From positions 1-64,000 of the forward strand of contig JAPYMA010003010.1 in the NCBI GenBank assembly GCA_035041965.1: a stretch of 64,000 bases of DNA, in the 5' to 3' direction. Of the stretch, positions 26,270-39,147 are shown in pieces. The notes under the pieces are model-generated. The model was not told where the DNA came from and made no database searches. It saw nothing but the letters and a program-made list of their open reading frames with translations. The translations under genes and the position numbers were made by a program. Each line of letters begins with the position of its first letter. The stretch's first letter is position 1. Source of the stretch: Anisakis pegreffii. Taxonomy: Eukaryota; Nematoda; Chromadorea; Rhabditida; Anisakidae.

Positions 26270-29200
26270 ACAACCTAGAAACAGCAGAAGGAAAGTCACT
26301 GTGCGTTCTCTAGCAAAAAACATGTTGAAAAACTTCGGAGGTTAAAAGATTTGTTGAAGGTAAATTCAAAAATGAATTCGTATGAACGTTCCGATTAAGA
26401 AACACAATTGTGAATGATGAATTTCAAAAGGTTGCATGAGCACCTCGAATGACTCTGATTGATGACAAAAATGCGCAAACGATGCGACTTTTCACATGCA
26501 GAAAAGGAGAAGGTCATCCTCATCATCGTCATCATCATCCAGCCTTTTTCAAGATTTGTTCATCTCATAATTTATGAACATATCACAAACGAATATTGAT
26601 CGCATTGATCTTAAATGATTTGTGCAAAGTTGATGGAATTTGGTTTGATTTGGTTCTTAATGATTTGGTTCTTCTTTTTTTTGGTTTCAATTTCTAAAAA
26701 AATCGATGAAATTCACCAAGCGAACCCCAAAATGAGGTGATATCTGAATTCATCAGCGCATCATTTGCAACAGATCCATTCGATTTGAGGTGAAGATCAA
26801 ACATTGATCGAAAACGTTGGGTTAAACACTGAAATTAGGTGAAGTTCATCATTGGTGATCGGAGATTACTGCAGCGACATTCGATAATCAATGAAGTCTT
26901 TTGAAGATGACTAATGACTTGGAAACGAGTTGGAAGTTTTGTTCATTTGTCAAGTTAGGAAATGAGCGAATAGAAGCGAAACATCAGTGAGTCGTCGACT
27001 GAAATGGAACAGTTTACGAATGCGAAAACAAAAACGTGGCTGGCGTTTAGAGTAAGTGCTTTATGTGGTGAGCTTAAGAAAGTGTTTGCGTAGTTTGCTG
27101 CTGGCTCAAAATCCCAAAATCATTATTCAGTGTCAGTGAAAATCACATCAATATGGCTTAAGCTTACCAAGCAAAAAGCTTAAGCCTGTGAATATCGAAG
27201 CTATTCGGATGAACATTAATTGTACATATATACATATGGCCATCTGAACAGATTATAGAAATCGATGGATTGATTGAGAGAATATGTTATACGTGATAGA
27301 AATGAATATGCAAAGGATTTATGTGCATAATGTGTTGTTCAACTTAGTCGGACGTATACGACGACCACTGACGACTGTACTTACAATGAGAGATGAATAA
27401 AATCACTTCTGCTGGAAAGATTAGCTGAAGTCTGTACACTGAAATGCGATTAGGCTTCTCGTTTTGTTCATTCTTAAACCCCAAACCATAAGCCTTGAGA
27501 AATGCGCAGGTTTCAAGCCAAGAGCTGGAATATGTGTAATGGAGTGCTGGGATTTAATTAGGTTGTACGAAACGGGTTGGTTTTATACTGAAGCGAGAAA
27601 ATATTATTTGAGGAAGGAGGAGAGGGTTGCTGCATTAACGAAGTGTTCTTGAGAACGATGATACGTGCTCATTGTTTCGACAAAATTCGATCAGCCGAAT
27701 GAAATAATTTCAATAATTAATGTCTGCAATTACTTGAGTCGATGATTATAATTTATGGGGAATTCAATATTGAAATTAGATTAGTGAAAAAATATGCTGA
27801 AAGTGAAACAATTCAAGTAAATAATCCGATTATTTGAAATAGAATGATTGTGATTGGGTGTAGTTATGCGATGGATGTTTATAGCATGAACTATGACGAG
27901 TAATTATTAGATTAGACATCAGACGTTTTGCGGCATGTCATGGATAAATGCTGGTTTGTGAAAAGCATGAAACATTCAATTTTCAAACTTTCACTTCAAT
28001 TATGAGTAGTTCATTCTGGACACGTTGTGCACTTGAGAGTGCTACTGAAGGTAAAAGTTGAGATAGGTGATATGTAATTTGTGACATACAAAATTTTTGA
28101 ACATAATTACTTGGAATGCTCAACAACTGCTTAATCGCAGCAGCGATGTGAGTTCATCAACAACCACTAGAAAGCACAAAGCAAAAATCAAAAATGAAAA
28201 GCAATTGCCGCATCATCCAGAGTTCAGCATGAGATTTGTGATCACGGCTCCTCTAGATTCGAGCCCATCATGCGTTAGCCATTGAAATTGTCATACAAAC
28301 GTATCAGTTTAAACAAGGCGATCGCAATGTGGCCAGCCAGCTTTTTCATGAAAACACCAAATGAAAATCGAACGACACCGATCACTGATCTATATGCGAT
28401 CATTATGACGAATCGCGCTCTACTGCGCTATTGTATTCGAGGTTTGGAGTGTATTTTTCGTAACTTTTCAATATTATTTTATGACAGGTGTGTTGTGAAC
28501 GGTATAAAAGAAGTTCTCATGTGATGTGTGATTATTACGACTACGATTATTATTATTACGATCACCATTATTAGTGTGTTGAAAAGGCGAACAAAAGAAA
28601 GTGAAAGGCTATTGTTCAATGCGAACTGCTGCACAAATATGATGAGACTGAGTATCGCAACGTGACCATTTTTATGAACTTATGAAACGGACTTATTTTG
28701 GGTCGGTTTCATCTATTACCCACATCTTATGATTTAAACACTCAAGGTTTCACTGCTAAATATTATCAAACAATCCTCATCAGTCCCGTGTTCTTCTGCT
28801 GAGATTCAACACCGAAATCAAAATTCTTCGCATCGTTATTTGCTCAGAGGCACTTATTGTTAGAGAATTTCAAGGAACAGATCCTTTAAAAAGTGTCCAG
28901 ATTGTTTTTAACACTATGATTAACCATGGATCAAAACGACAGCAAATGGAGGAAAGAAAGTATTGTATTCGTTTGTCCGATTCAAAACGAGGCACCCAAA
29001 CAATCAGTTGAAAGTTATGCATGCGAATATGCATAACTCTCCAAAGAATTTAGCAAAATCAGTACTCTCAAATAAACCAATTGTGTCATTCAAAAAAATT
29101 GTCACAAAATTTTGCAACTTCCGGAAACTGTTGACAAAAATAGAATTGCACAAACGTGCGATAACCGCGTTTCAATTAGCGATTGCCGGACGATACATTA

Positions 29201-29607
29201 AAGCTAAACCCCAAATACATCATCGCTATAATAATAATAATAATAGCGATAAACTAGTTGAACTTCCGTTTTCTATTCACTGTCTGTAATTCTGGTTTGA
29301 TGTGCATTCAATTATTGCGTGGTAAGGTTGGGTTGATAAGGATGTAGGGCTTTGATAGCAGGATGCACATACATTGATATGATGTGATGATAATAAATTG
29401 TTGTTGTTATTGTTTGTGTTATCATTCGATGGAGACTAAAACTTATCAGCGATCGTCTGTGCCGAGACTTGACGTGCTTTTTCCTTGCCAAGCCTTATCA
29501 GTTTATCAATGATCTCATCACTGGCTATCAGCTATCGAAGCCGGCTGTTGATCAGGCAGTAAACATTGTCGACAAACGTTGGATTGCACTGATGTAGATC
29601 ACTAGTC
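26270..29607. other. No supported gene
   Basis: A good donor GTGAGT follows a short open stretch at about 28,097-28,147. An ATG in good context at 28,926 opens only 36 codons, overlapping a 108-codon frame (28,963-29,289) that lacks ATG. An AAT run lies near 29,229. Confidence 0.4.
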
Positions 29608-29615
29608 TTGTAATA

Positions 29616-29974
29616 AAAGGTTTCTGAATCGGGGTGCTCGCACCCCTAAGCGATGCGAGAGCGAGATGCTATTCGAGGGGGTGCGAAATAAGGTGTTACT
29701 TTTTGCAGACTAAGGCAGGCGAGGACACAGAATAAGATGAGTGTAAAGCAGGCAACGATGAACTTTAACGTGTTATTTTCGAAAAGGCTACAACGTACTC
29801 TGATGCTGCACCACACACTTAATTACACTACAGAAACCGAATGCAGCGAATGAGACGTACAGAGTGGATGTTATGAGGGGTGTGAGGACATTCTAATCAC
29901 TGTTGGAAGAGGTGCGAAGAAATTTTAAACTTTTCTACGGAGTGCAGGCGGAAAAAAAAGCTTGAGATCTACTG
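29616..29974. mobile_element. Non-autonomous hAT-like element (MITE-like remnant)
   Basis: Both ends resemble the terminal inverted repeats of Charlie-type hAT elements. The left end reads GGTTTCTGAATCGGGGTG, close to the usual GGTTCTCAACC-GGGG form. The right end read inward is CAGTAGATCTCAAGC followed by a T run, close to CAGTGGTTCTCAAAC-T. The flanking 8-mers, ttgtaata (29,608-29,615) and ttctaaca (29,975-29,982), match at 6 of 8 positions, as a decayed 8-bp target duplication would. The interior has recurring GGTGCG/GGGTG words and the hairpin GGGGTGC-TC-GCACCCC at 29,631-29,646, and is GC-richer than the surroundings. There is no transposase frame. The two ends match each other poorly (about 7 of 15), so this rests on resemblance to the family, not on perfect repeats. 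Confidence 0.45.
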
Positions 29975-30585
29975 TTCTAACACGTTCACCTCATAGGATT
30001 CGTACTCAAAGAAGCACAAAACGACTTAATGAGAGATGGAACAGCGCACTAAATAGACTTGCAATTAACTCGTCTCATCTGTACAGCAACGGAAGATCTT
30101 TAATTTTTCAGCTGAAAAATTTTCGAGCGACAAATTTTTCCACTTCTTTTTAAGGTTTCATTCAAGTAGTGTAAAAATTAAATTTTTCCAATTCAGACAA
30201 CCGGCTGTTTCTTTTGCAAATGAACGAACCACTTGCGTGTTCATACAGTGCACTGATTCGCTCATAAAACTTTGTTTTGCAGAATAAAATTCTTTGAAAA
30301 TGTACACAGTGGCCGGACGGACGGTTGCTCTCTGTACGAAGCGATTCATTCGAATTGAAATGGAATTGTGAAAGGTCAATGAGATCAACGAGATTATCCG
30401 CATCCTAAAATACCACTTGAAATTGTTAAACAACTGAATCACAGAAAGAGCACTGATTCGTTACGACAATGGAATACAGCTTGGAGGTTGTTAAAAATTG
30501 AGAGAATATCATCAGCTCTTGATCGGTTTACCGCTGATAGCTTTGCGAGAAAAACATTATCAATTCAAACAAGCGTGTTTAAATC

Positions 30586-30690
<105 letters not shown>

Positions 30691-30931
30691 TACAATGAAA
30701 CGAAACGAAACGAACGGCATGAAAGATGATAAATGATTGAACTGTATGACGATACCGTAGCGTGGTGATAATAAAGGATTAAAGAGCGCTCTGCTGACAA
30801 CTTGAAGCATTGCGAAATTGAGCGATTTCATAACTTCTCTCCAAATCTGTTGCGAAAGATGCAAAGTTGATGAAAATTTTCAATAGATTCAGGAGATTAG
30901 ACGGATGGAGGAAGAAACTATTTGGGATTAG

Positions 30932-31240
30932 ATGAGGATTAGATCTGGAAAAAATCAGCGAATGTCCAAAGTCAGTGAAGACGCAAAAATCCGAAGCAAA
31001 TCTAAGAGTTCAGCATCGATGCTATCGATAAGAGTGTGCAACTGCAGAGTTTCTTGCAAGGATTTGTTATTAAATGCATATTGTTATGATTGCAGACTGC
31101 GCTGCAGAAATCAACTTGAAAGTGTGAAAATAGTGAACGATAGAAACACGGAATGCGATTTGATAGCAGACGAGATCAATTCACAGAACATCACCGAACA
31201 CGCTGACCATTCCAATGTGATCACGCAATCCGTTCGTTAA
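30932..31240 (+). CDS. Unrecognised ORF with a cysteine cluster
   Basis: An ATG-initiated frame of 102 codons lies just downstream of the long TA tract. The N-terminal third is basic and serine-rich. The middle has six cysteines in about 23 residues, spaced C-x-C-x3-C-x8-C-x2-C-x3-C (residues about 36-58). The C-terminal third is acidic and asparagine-rich. The cysteine spacing could bind a metal or form disulfides, but it matches no family that I can name. No signal peptide and no clear splice sites were seen. The frame ends TAA at 31,238-31,240. Confidence 0.25.
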   Translation: MRIRSGKNQRMSKVSEDAKIRSKSKSSASMLSIRVCNCRVSCKDLLLNAYCYDCRLRCRNQLESVKIVNDRNTECDLIADEINSQNITEHADHSNVITQSVR

Positions 31241-31640
31241 TTATCTGATAAGGTCGCTTCCTCTGTCCTTTGCCCTCGGAAGTTTTCTTTCAAACACACA
31301 ATTTTTTTCGCAAGCTTAACCCTTACTTACAACGCTTGAGACATTACAATATCCTATTATGATGAAGCTTCATGTCTCTACATACATTTCCAAAATGTGC
31401 CTTCAATCTCTTCACTGAACATTCCAGGGAAAATGAATACTGAAGGGAAGGTTTTATCTTATGCATATTGGTAGTCATAGTGCCTCATATGATAATACGC
31501 TAACCCTACAGTATTCCATGCAACACTTTAAACCTTATCATAGATGTGTTCGATAGATTCGCTACCCACCTACCCAGCCATCCATCCATTATGTATCATT
31601 CCCATCAAGCATCATCCAATCAAACAATCATGCTAAAACG

Positions 31641-32435
31641 ATGAACTCACATTTCGAAACGATCTCTTGCAGTAGCAGCAGTAGCAACAGAGTGTTCATG
31701 AAGTTATCATACGCGGAAATATCGCCTGACGAATCTGTCAACAAAATGACCTTCGTTTGTGCTGCGCTTTTGGAGAAAAACTGGTTTCTGAACCGAGCAC
31801 AACTGGATGATGACGGGTTCCACTCGACGCAGCATTCAGCAAATTCTCAAATGTTCGCCTGGAATACAACTGCTTTACAGGAAATAGTCTCGAAAAATCT
31901 GACGTGCGAATTATGTGTTTCGAATCGCTGAAAAAGTTCAAATAAAGTGTGCTTGGTTTAATAACACTTTTTGTTTCAACAGTGCAGTAAAGTTTCAGTG
32001 AGTGTTTCAATGCAGTAAAGCATTGAACATGAATGAAGAGGAGGTATACGGTAACGCCATTGCGTCATTCTTAGCTGCCAGTCAACTCATATCCAATGGA
32101 AAGAGCGAGCGAGCGAGCGATTCTCATTTCATTTGAACGGCCGAATTGTTATATAATAGTTAATGAATGTTCAGTTAAAGTATCTGAATCAGTTGCAATA
32201 AATTGACCGTTTTTCATCACCGAAAGCATTCAAATAATTCGTTGCTCAGTTTCGATATAAACCGTTCCAGTTTCGGCGAGAATATTTTGTGTAATTTGTG
32301 CCAAATTCCACTTAACAATAGTCAATTGTCATTTTCAGTGAGAAGAGTAACGAACTTAGCGTCAACCATGAAGTTAAGATCGTCTCACAATCAGAAGAAT
32401 TATACTTTCACGTGATGTCGATTGTGAAAGAATGA
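31641..32435 (+). CDS. Predicted small protein, one or two exons
   Basis: An ATG at 31,641 opens a 96-codon frame to 31,931. It has a Ser run (residues 10-15) from AGC/AGT repeats, then mixed sequence with two Trp, several acidic residues and a C-terminal CELC. A phase-2 donor AC|GTGCGA at 31,903 can be joined to a strong acceptor (TGTCATTTTCAG) at 32,338. The exon from 32,339 to 32,435 then continues in frame for 31 acidic residues and stops, giving about 119 residues. If that splice is not used, the protein ends at 31,931. No family is recognised and no poly(A) signal was noticed close by. Confidence 0.25.
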
Positions 32436-33626
32436 ACATCTTCGAGTGAACTGCCATTGACAAGAGCATCATTCACTGATCATGCTTGGCCCATGCATCA
32501 CATTAACCAATTCGGGTCAACAGCTGTATCCGTTTGCCATATCGTTAGTCGTCGTGATTTGTGGCCATCATTCAGCTGCCCTGAAGCGAACTTTTGATGA
32601 GCAATTAGCGAAGGCCGTTATCAAACATCGCAAAATATGAACGACGAGTGAATCTATCGTACCTATTCAAACAAAAACACAACAACAACTTGCGTATAGC
32701 AAAAAGCAACGCGAACAAAGAAACGATATGTTGGGGATTGAAAGATATCGAATAGAAATCGATTGCACGAGATTTGTGGTTGAAGGGGCGCTCAGGAGGA
32801 TATATGGGTAGGTAGTAGCAGATTGTCGAGCGGCTATCCTATGCTGAACAAACAATTAGCGAAATTGAATCTGCGCATGCTGAAACCTGATCTGCTCTAA
32901 GCTTAAGCCTAATCCATTGTTTGATGTGATTGATGACGACAGCAGCTCTAAACCTAATCCCTAGCAAACAGGAAACATCGTTTGGACTTGTGTGGTGATG
33001 TTTCGACGAAATCTGAGCTCAGCAAATAGTCTCAAACTATTTGAATACTTTTCTCAAGGCTTTGCGCTAATTCAACTTGTGGGCTTATGAAAACAGCAAC
33101 AGAAAATTCCAGCTTATGCGCACTCGTTTGTGCACTCAATCCGGTCAGTAGCCAATCGGTCATCAGGTGGAACTGATAGAGTTTTGAAAGGATTCGATAG
33201 CGTGATTATCAGCAGACTCTAGCTATATTAGTTGAGGTGGCTCTCGGCAAATGAACTGGACAATTTTTGCGAATAATGTAGGCAACAAGACAGCTATAGA
33301 AATTGCCATTAACCACCAAAATATACGGTTTATGATTTTGGCGCAATCGCAAACGTGATTCGCTAACAAAAAACTTTAGCAAGTGGATGATTCGCACTGA
33401 ATTATTCAAATTTAGCTTAAGCAATTTGCACCTGATGATTTAGCAAAGGTCGTTTTGAGCATTCCAAATGCACTATAACACATGTAATTCGAACTATTTT
33501 TCGATGAAAATCCTCGTAATCTCATCAAATTTCTTTAAATTCGCTTTGAGCGTTCAAAAAAAAAACGCACTGCTGCTCAGTTGTTGTTTTGGACGCACCT
33601 ATTGATGCGGATGACGGTATCTGCAT

Positions 33627-35130
33627 ATGATTTTCGATTTGGTTGAATTAATCAGATGCATTGGTTTCAGTGCAAAAATTCAGTGCTGCTTTAGTAGGGC
33701 ATTGTACAAGTGTACACGCATACGAATTTTACTCGCAATCAGTGCAGCCATCAATTTTAATTCAATGCTTCCAATTATGGAATATTCTGTGATGAATGTC
33801 AGTTATAATCGCTGATAGCTGTGTGATTATCACTGATCACTGATAAGTGCATTTCAAGTGTATTTCATTCGATAAAAGTGCAATCAGATCATACCAAAAA
33901 CTGATCTTGACGATAGGTTGTTGCCTGAGAACGAGAATCGATTAGAGTGCATTCAGTCAAGCTTCATTAGCACATACAAATATTTAGAGTGTAATGTTGA
34001 GGCTAAAAAAATCGTCAAAAAACTTTTAATTCAATCCGATTGCGAGAAACAAACGCTGAGAAAGAGACAAGCTGGAATTGTTAGAATTTATGCGAAAGTT
34101 GAAGACACACCAACACAACTTCGAAGCACCCGGACTGGGCAGATGAGAACGCATGAGAAGAAATAAAAGGACTAAAGCTTAACGAATGAACAATCTTCAA
34201 CCGAAACTAATATGTGCTCTAAAACTGGTTGGACATAGCCGCCAGATGAGTGGATTAACCATGGAAGAGTATCCTATTTCAAAGGCATTCACTGAAACAA
34301 CACTGAAACTTTTTAGGGTGCGCCTATTGCCCATCTCCTCACCGTACGTCTATAGCCAACCGCCTGTTTATGGAGAACTTGAGCCATATCTGCAACTAAC
34401 TATCAGTCATATGAGTTGAGGGCTGGCTCTATCTGCTGTCATGACACTCGTGAATCTCGGTGAAAATTGTCCGCAAGAAACCTATCACTTGACATGATGT
34501 CGAGCGGAGGAAGATTTCTTTTGGGATCATTGAAAGAAACACGCGAACAACAGATACACAAACAGTTTCGATGAACACCGAGAAAAAAGATGTTGTTAAT
34601 AAGTGAGAAATAAGTGTAAACTAGTGCAACGGTTTTGTTGACATTCACGGGATTTGTTTTATTTAGCATATCTTTGAAGCGGATGAATGAATGAATAGAC
34701 GACGACGACGACGACGATGAGCGATGAATATGATCGTTTTGAAGCGAATAAAGAGGATGCACAGCGATTGAATGCACGAATGCCTTTCAAGTGATTCATT
34801 TCAGCTTTTAATCGTTTAATCTGCGATAACCTCAACAAACCACGTTTTTTTGTTAAACTTCTGATTCGCGATGAAATTCCATCAGCAATTTGTGATTTTG
34901 CATGTGATCGAATCAGTCGACGTTTCGCTTCCGAGCACTGGCTGCAGCATCATATACGTTCGTATTATAAACAGTTGAAGATTTCAGCTGATAAACGACG
35001 ACCAATTCAACTTTTGCCAGCTAGACAAGAAAGAATACGGTTGAAGATGCTGCAGCAGCAGAAAAAACAAAACAAATTCTCAGCGAGAAATTCCAGAAAT
35101 GTGGTGAAACTATCCCGTCTACTATCCTAG
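33627..35130 (+). CDS. Predicted three-piece gene, basic C-terminus with a degenerate zinc-finger-like motif
   Basis: Three open stretches on one strand can be joined. An ATG at 33,627 opens 62 codons, with a possible phase-0 donor GTCAGT at 33,795. An open stretch from a weak acceptor near 33,886 reaches a possible phase-1 donor T|GTAATG at 33,990. The last exon (34,805-35,130) follows GATTCATTTCAG, fits phase 1 and encodes 107 residues. That part has Cys29 and Cys33, then Phe40, Leu46 and His49 in the F-x5-L-x2-H spacing of a C2H2 finger. Three extra residues separate the second Cys from Phe, and Tyr replaces the last His. The tail is rich in Lys, Arg and Gln. A nucleic-acid-binding role is only a guess. 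The last exon is the most convincing piece; a separate ATG-initiated frame at 34,186-34,419 lies in the proposed intron. Confidence 0.25.
34698..34716. repeat. GAC trinucleotide repeat
   Basis: About six units, lying in the proposed intron before the exon at 34,805. Similar GAC or GTC runs occur at 37,208-37,234 and 45,325-45,343. Confidence 0.9.
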
Positions 35131-37369
35131 TAACTCACCGTCGATCACAAACAAACCTAGGTGATCATGACTGGTGGTGTAGCTTGCCATGTTCAGGTCA
35201 GATCTGATGACCTCAAAGAGTGACTCTAAACAATAATTTCGTAGTCTCATCGAAAGCTGCTGCTCAACTCCTCAAGAGTGGATGTAAATGAAACAAACTA
35301 GTGCAAAATTTGCGACGATACCTTCTATAAATTTTGAACAAAGCCGAGGCTTTACGGAATTGTCTCATTAGATGATAATGAAAAAGAGCAAACTGGAATA
35401 TGCAATGAAATGATGAATGAGCGTTAAGCATTCGACAAACGCTTCTTTGTGTTTGGTATTCTTTAGGCTGCATTGTCAAACTTAAAAATGCAAAATGCGT
35501 TTACTTACTGAATTAAGGCCATGAAAATGTTTCGAGAAAGTATTTGCAGCAAAACGTTTGCTGATGATCGTTTATTCAGTTCAATAATTAATATGGCACA
35601 AAACAACTTAAGCTTTGAGTGCTGCGTTCCTTCGAAACTAAGCAATATTATTGTGCATGCATAGAATTTGTTGTCGCATATCGAAGGCAAATTGTTGATG
35701 AGTGAACTGCTGACGATGCAACTGAATCAATTCGTCTGAATTCAAGAAATTTTTTAGGTTGTTGGATTTAGTTCTCGTATGGAAGTCAACCAAACGAAGA
35801 TGAATCACATGAGCGTACAATTGGAGTATTTCAATGAACCGTTTGCTGTTACTCATTATGTAAATGCCTAATCATTAGAGGTTTTTGCTCATAAAACAGT
35901 GAACTAAAAAGCACGAAGAAGGTGGATCAGTGTTCAATATTTCATGCGAAATTCATTTTTTTTTGAAGTAGAATTTCGAGCAAAATTCTCCACAAAAAGC
36001 AGAGAAAAGATGCAAAACGTTGACCGTTTGCAAGAATTTCGTCTACTTATACGAATGAATAGAAAACATCGCCTCTTTCAATGAAAATCAATTGGGATGA
36101 ACTGAGAATGTTTCAGTTTCGATCCAATAGAATATAAACTACTCATGTCATAGCGAATTCCAGCGACAATTTATTTATTTATTTAATGTTAATTACTTCT
36201 TTCGATAACGTTCCGACAGTCACAATATAATGATGGATGTGCGCCGGTGCAATATGGAGAATATGATGTGAAAATAAATGTTTCATTTGCTCTTCTCAAT
36301 TCTCAGCATGAACAAATGTGATCGTTCCGATTCTCTTTTTTTTTTGTGTGTTCGAATTGAGAATGCGAGAAAGAAGTTAAATTTTTTCTTTGCATTTACT
36401 GCAATCGTCGTCGTCACAATTGTGCGCATTCAAATGCGTGAAGACATGCGTGAATGAGGAGCATAAACTAGATAACGGAAGGTATCAACGAATTATGTAG
36501 TGCAGCACACAAGAAAGAGAAGAAGAGCAACCAGAAGTGCTATTAACGAGTAGAAATAGGTATTTAATTCCATTCCAATGCTCAAGGTTATTTAGCAAAA
36601 TTTTTTTTTGAGAAAAAAATCTAAAGTAATGAGACGAAAACGCTGAACAAAGACCACAACATAACAATGCGGAGCGTTTCAATGACATTCTATATGTAAG
36701 AGTGCCAGCACAAAAAAAGAAGTTTTCCTTTCGGCTATTCGAAGTCAGAATGAAACTGTTTTGTGAATTTCTATTGGGAGAATAAACTTCACCGATTCAC
36801 TGATTGGAGTTCCTGATAGAATTCTCAGCTGGAACGGAGGCGAACACAGGTGTGTGACGATGGAAATTTCACAACAAAAGTTTTGATTTGCTGCAGAGCG
36901 TAATTTCAGATGCTTTCAGAGGGATAATTGAAGTTGGATGAACAGAGCCAATGATAATCCGGAGAGAAAAACTTGACAGTGCAAAGAAACTTCAGACGAA
37001 TGCGCACAGAATCGAAACTTTTCGTTCATTTGCTAATCCTCAGACACATTCCCCAACAAAATCGCATCGAATCGCGCATTGATCCACTTAACTGAGTTTG
37101 AATGGAAGCCACAAAAGGTTCGATTACAGAAGCAAGATCATTTTAGTGCAGTTGAAGAATTTCGAATGAACAAGTAGCTGCTGCCTCGCATAAAAGCCTG
37201 ATCAAGAACGACGACGACCACGACGACGACGACGCACTCTTGTGACATTCGTCTGAAGAAGTGGCCACCAATCAAGGAATTTTATGCTTTTTCGTCGAAG
37301 CAATCAAAAAATGCCATATGCTTAGAGAATTGTAGAATGTTTTTTTATTTCTAGCGAATGTTTTTATGC
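35131..37369. other. No gene seen
   Basis: AT-rich DNA with short minus-strand frames only. A (TTTA)n stretch lies near 36,170-36,184. Confidence 0.5.
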
Positions 37370-37672
37370 TTATGCGTTTCGTTTGGGCGCCTTCAATGCT
37401 CTCTGAAATGATGATCGCTCATTTGCATACTTCATAAAGCGACAAGTGAAAAAAAGAAAAGAGCAGCGGAAAAACTGATTTCTTAAGCAATATTTCTTGC
37501 GATTCGTCTGTCTGTTTCTAGCATTTTCCCAATAAATGATCACATTCCTGCTTTTCATATCTGAAACTTTCGTCAAAGTTGTTGTTTTCCACGGGTTTTT
37601 GAACTTCCACTTAACGCCTGTCCACAAGAAGCGTTCACAGTTCACAGGCAATAGAACGATGATGCACGTTGT
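37370..37672 (-). CDS. Candidate exon, basic and tryptophan-containing
   Basis: A 101-codon stop-free stretch runs to TAA at 37,370, with no ATG near its start. It is unusual in having four Trp, three within about 12 residues (WTGVKWKFKNPW), and in being strongly basic, ending in a Lys/Arg-rich tail. TTTCAG acceptor-like words occur inside it, so the used exon could be shorter. No family is recognised. The position next to ordinary AT-rich sequence gives no context. Confidence 0.18.
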   Translation of the reverse strand, partial: TTCIIVLLPVNCERFLWTGVKWKFKNPWKTTTLTKVSDMKSRNVIIYWENARNRQTNRKKYCLRNQFFRCSFLFFTCRFMKYANERSSFQRALKAPKRNA

Positions 37673-38849
37673 TCACCTGTTCGTCTGTTAGTGCCTAATA
37701 TTGCATGCTATTTAACGATTCACTTGATGATTTTCAAGAAACTGTTTAAGAATCGTCAGTCCCATGCAAGATCATTTATTACGTCACTGCAGCTCATTGA
37801 ATATGCATAACAGTATGCGTACCTATAGACGTATCGTATGTGAGCCGCCTGAATTCTTTTGCAAAAATTTGTTGCTTCTTCATTTCAAACAAATTGATAT
37901 TCCACGTAATAAAACTATGCAAAATTTCCTAGTCAACAACAAAATAGTCATTTGATGGTTATTATAATGGGGCGGTTGCATCAATTGCACACGCATCATT
38001 TAGATGCAACAGCTTTATGAATATTCAATTTTATCTGCGATTCAACCGGCTACCGCATTTGGCTTTAGTTTGAAGATTTTCCAGTAGCAACACACACACA
38101 CACACACGTACATATTGCTTTGTAGTGATGTATTTGCTGATGGTAAATGCAGTTTTAAGCTTATTTTGAAGATTGCAAAAGTATCGTCTAGCAGATGAAC
38201 ACAACAACTACCACTTACCTTTTAAGGTGTGTTCTCGAAACAATGATATGGCGAACGATGTGATCGAACGATCAATCAAACGCAGCAAGCAATCATTCAT
38301 AGCACACCGAACCTGATCAGTTCTCATTGAACAATTGAATAGAATTCAACTTTTTCACGTTTGAAGAGCGAAGATGAAGTGAAGAAGACATAAACAGAAG
38401 TGAAAATGATACTTACCCATTCATAAGCATAAATGATTACCATAAACATTTATGTGAGTTTTTGTTTCGCAATAATTTGCGATAGGCACTTTCGATTTGT
38501 GAACGACAACAATATGGCGATTGATAGGAACAATAGGTTGGTGGAAAAAAAAAATGGGTCGGTCGTAAAAAATGCTCATAATCAAGATGAGAAGGACAAA
38601 ACGATGAAAATGTTTTGTTGGGAATATGTGCGATGACTTAAAAATGTTTTATTTGTGTGTGTGTGTGTGTGTAACGTTGGAGTGAAACTTTTTGTCTCGT
38701 TTTTTTTTTTTTCTACACAACTTAAGACGATAAACAGGTTTCGATTGCGTTTCTTTTCAATTCATTTCGTTTCGCATTGCTTTTTGCTCTTCACTTTTTT
38801 TTTTCTTCACCGACAATATGCTATTGCGATCGAGCATCATCACACTGCC

Positions 38850-39147
38850 ATGAGTTGTACACTACTACTGCGTTACGATCGAACACCCCCCGCACCGAAC
38901 TGGACCAATCCAAAAAGGGCAGCAAACCAAGGTGTCACCAGCACGTACACCAACCAAACAGCACACGAGCTACAAGCAATGGGACTGAAACACCGTTGTT
39001 TTTGTTTTTTTTGTTGCAGCAAGAGGAACTAAAAACTTGAAGACGTCTCAAAGACGACAACCGCATTTTCTTGGAAAAACAGAATCGCTCTCTTCTAGTA
39101 AAGATGGAGAGGACGACGACACGTATGCGAGAAGAGAAACGCGATGA
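38850..39147 (+). CDS. Predicted two-exon small protein
   Basis: Exon 1 starts at ATG 38,850 and encodes 27 residues (begins MSCTLLLRYDRTPPAPNW), ending CCAAG|GTGTCA at 38,931 in phase 1. The 88-nt intron ends in a long T tract and GTTGCAG. Exon 2 (39,020-39,147) completes the codon and adds 41 charged residues with an acidic GEDDD stretch before TGA. AATAAA is present at 39,309-39,314. The product would be about 69 residues with no recognised family. A competing reading exists: the same acceptor region read in another frame gives a coiled-coil-like, Lys/Arg/Glu-rich chain from 39,041 to 39,253, interrupted near its start by one TGA. Only one of the two frames can be the main product. Confidence 0.27.

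Noticed and set aside
28097..28150. NIITWNAQQLLN resembling the start of a LINE endonuclease domain
   Set aside because: The following residues do not continue the endonuclease pattern, and no reverse transcriptase frame is nearby.
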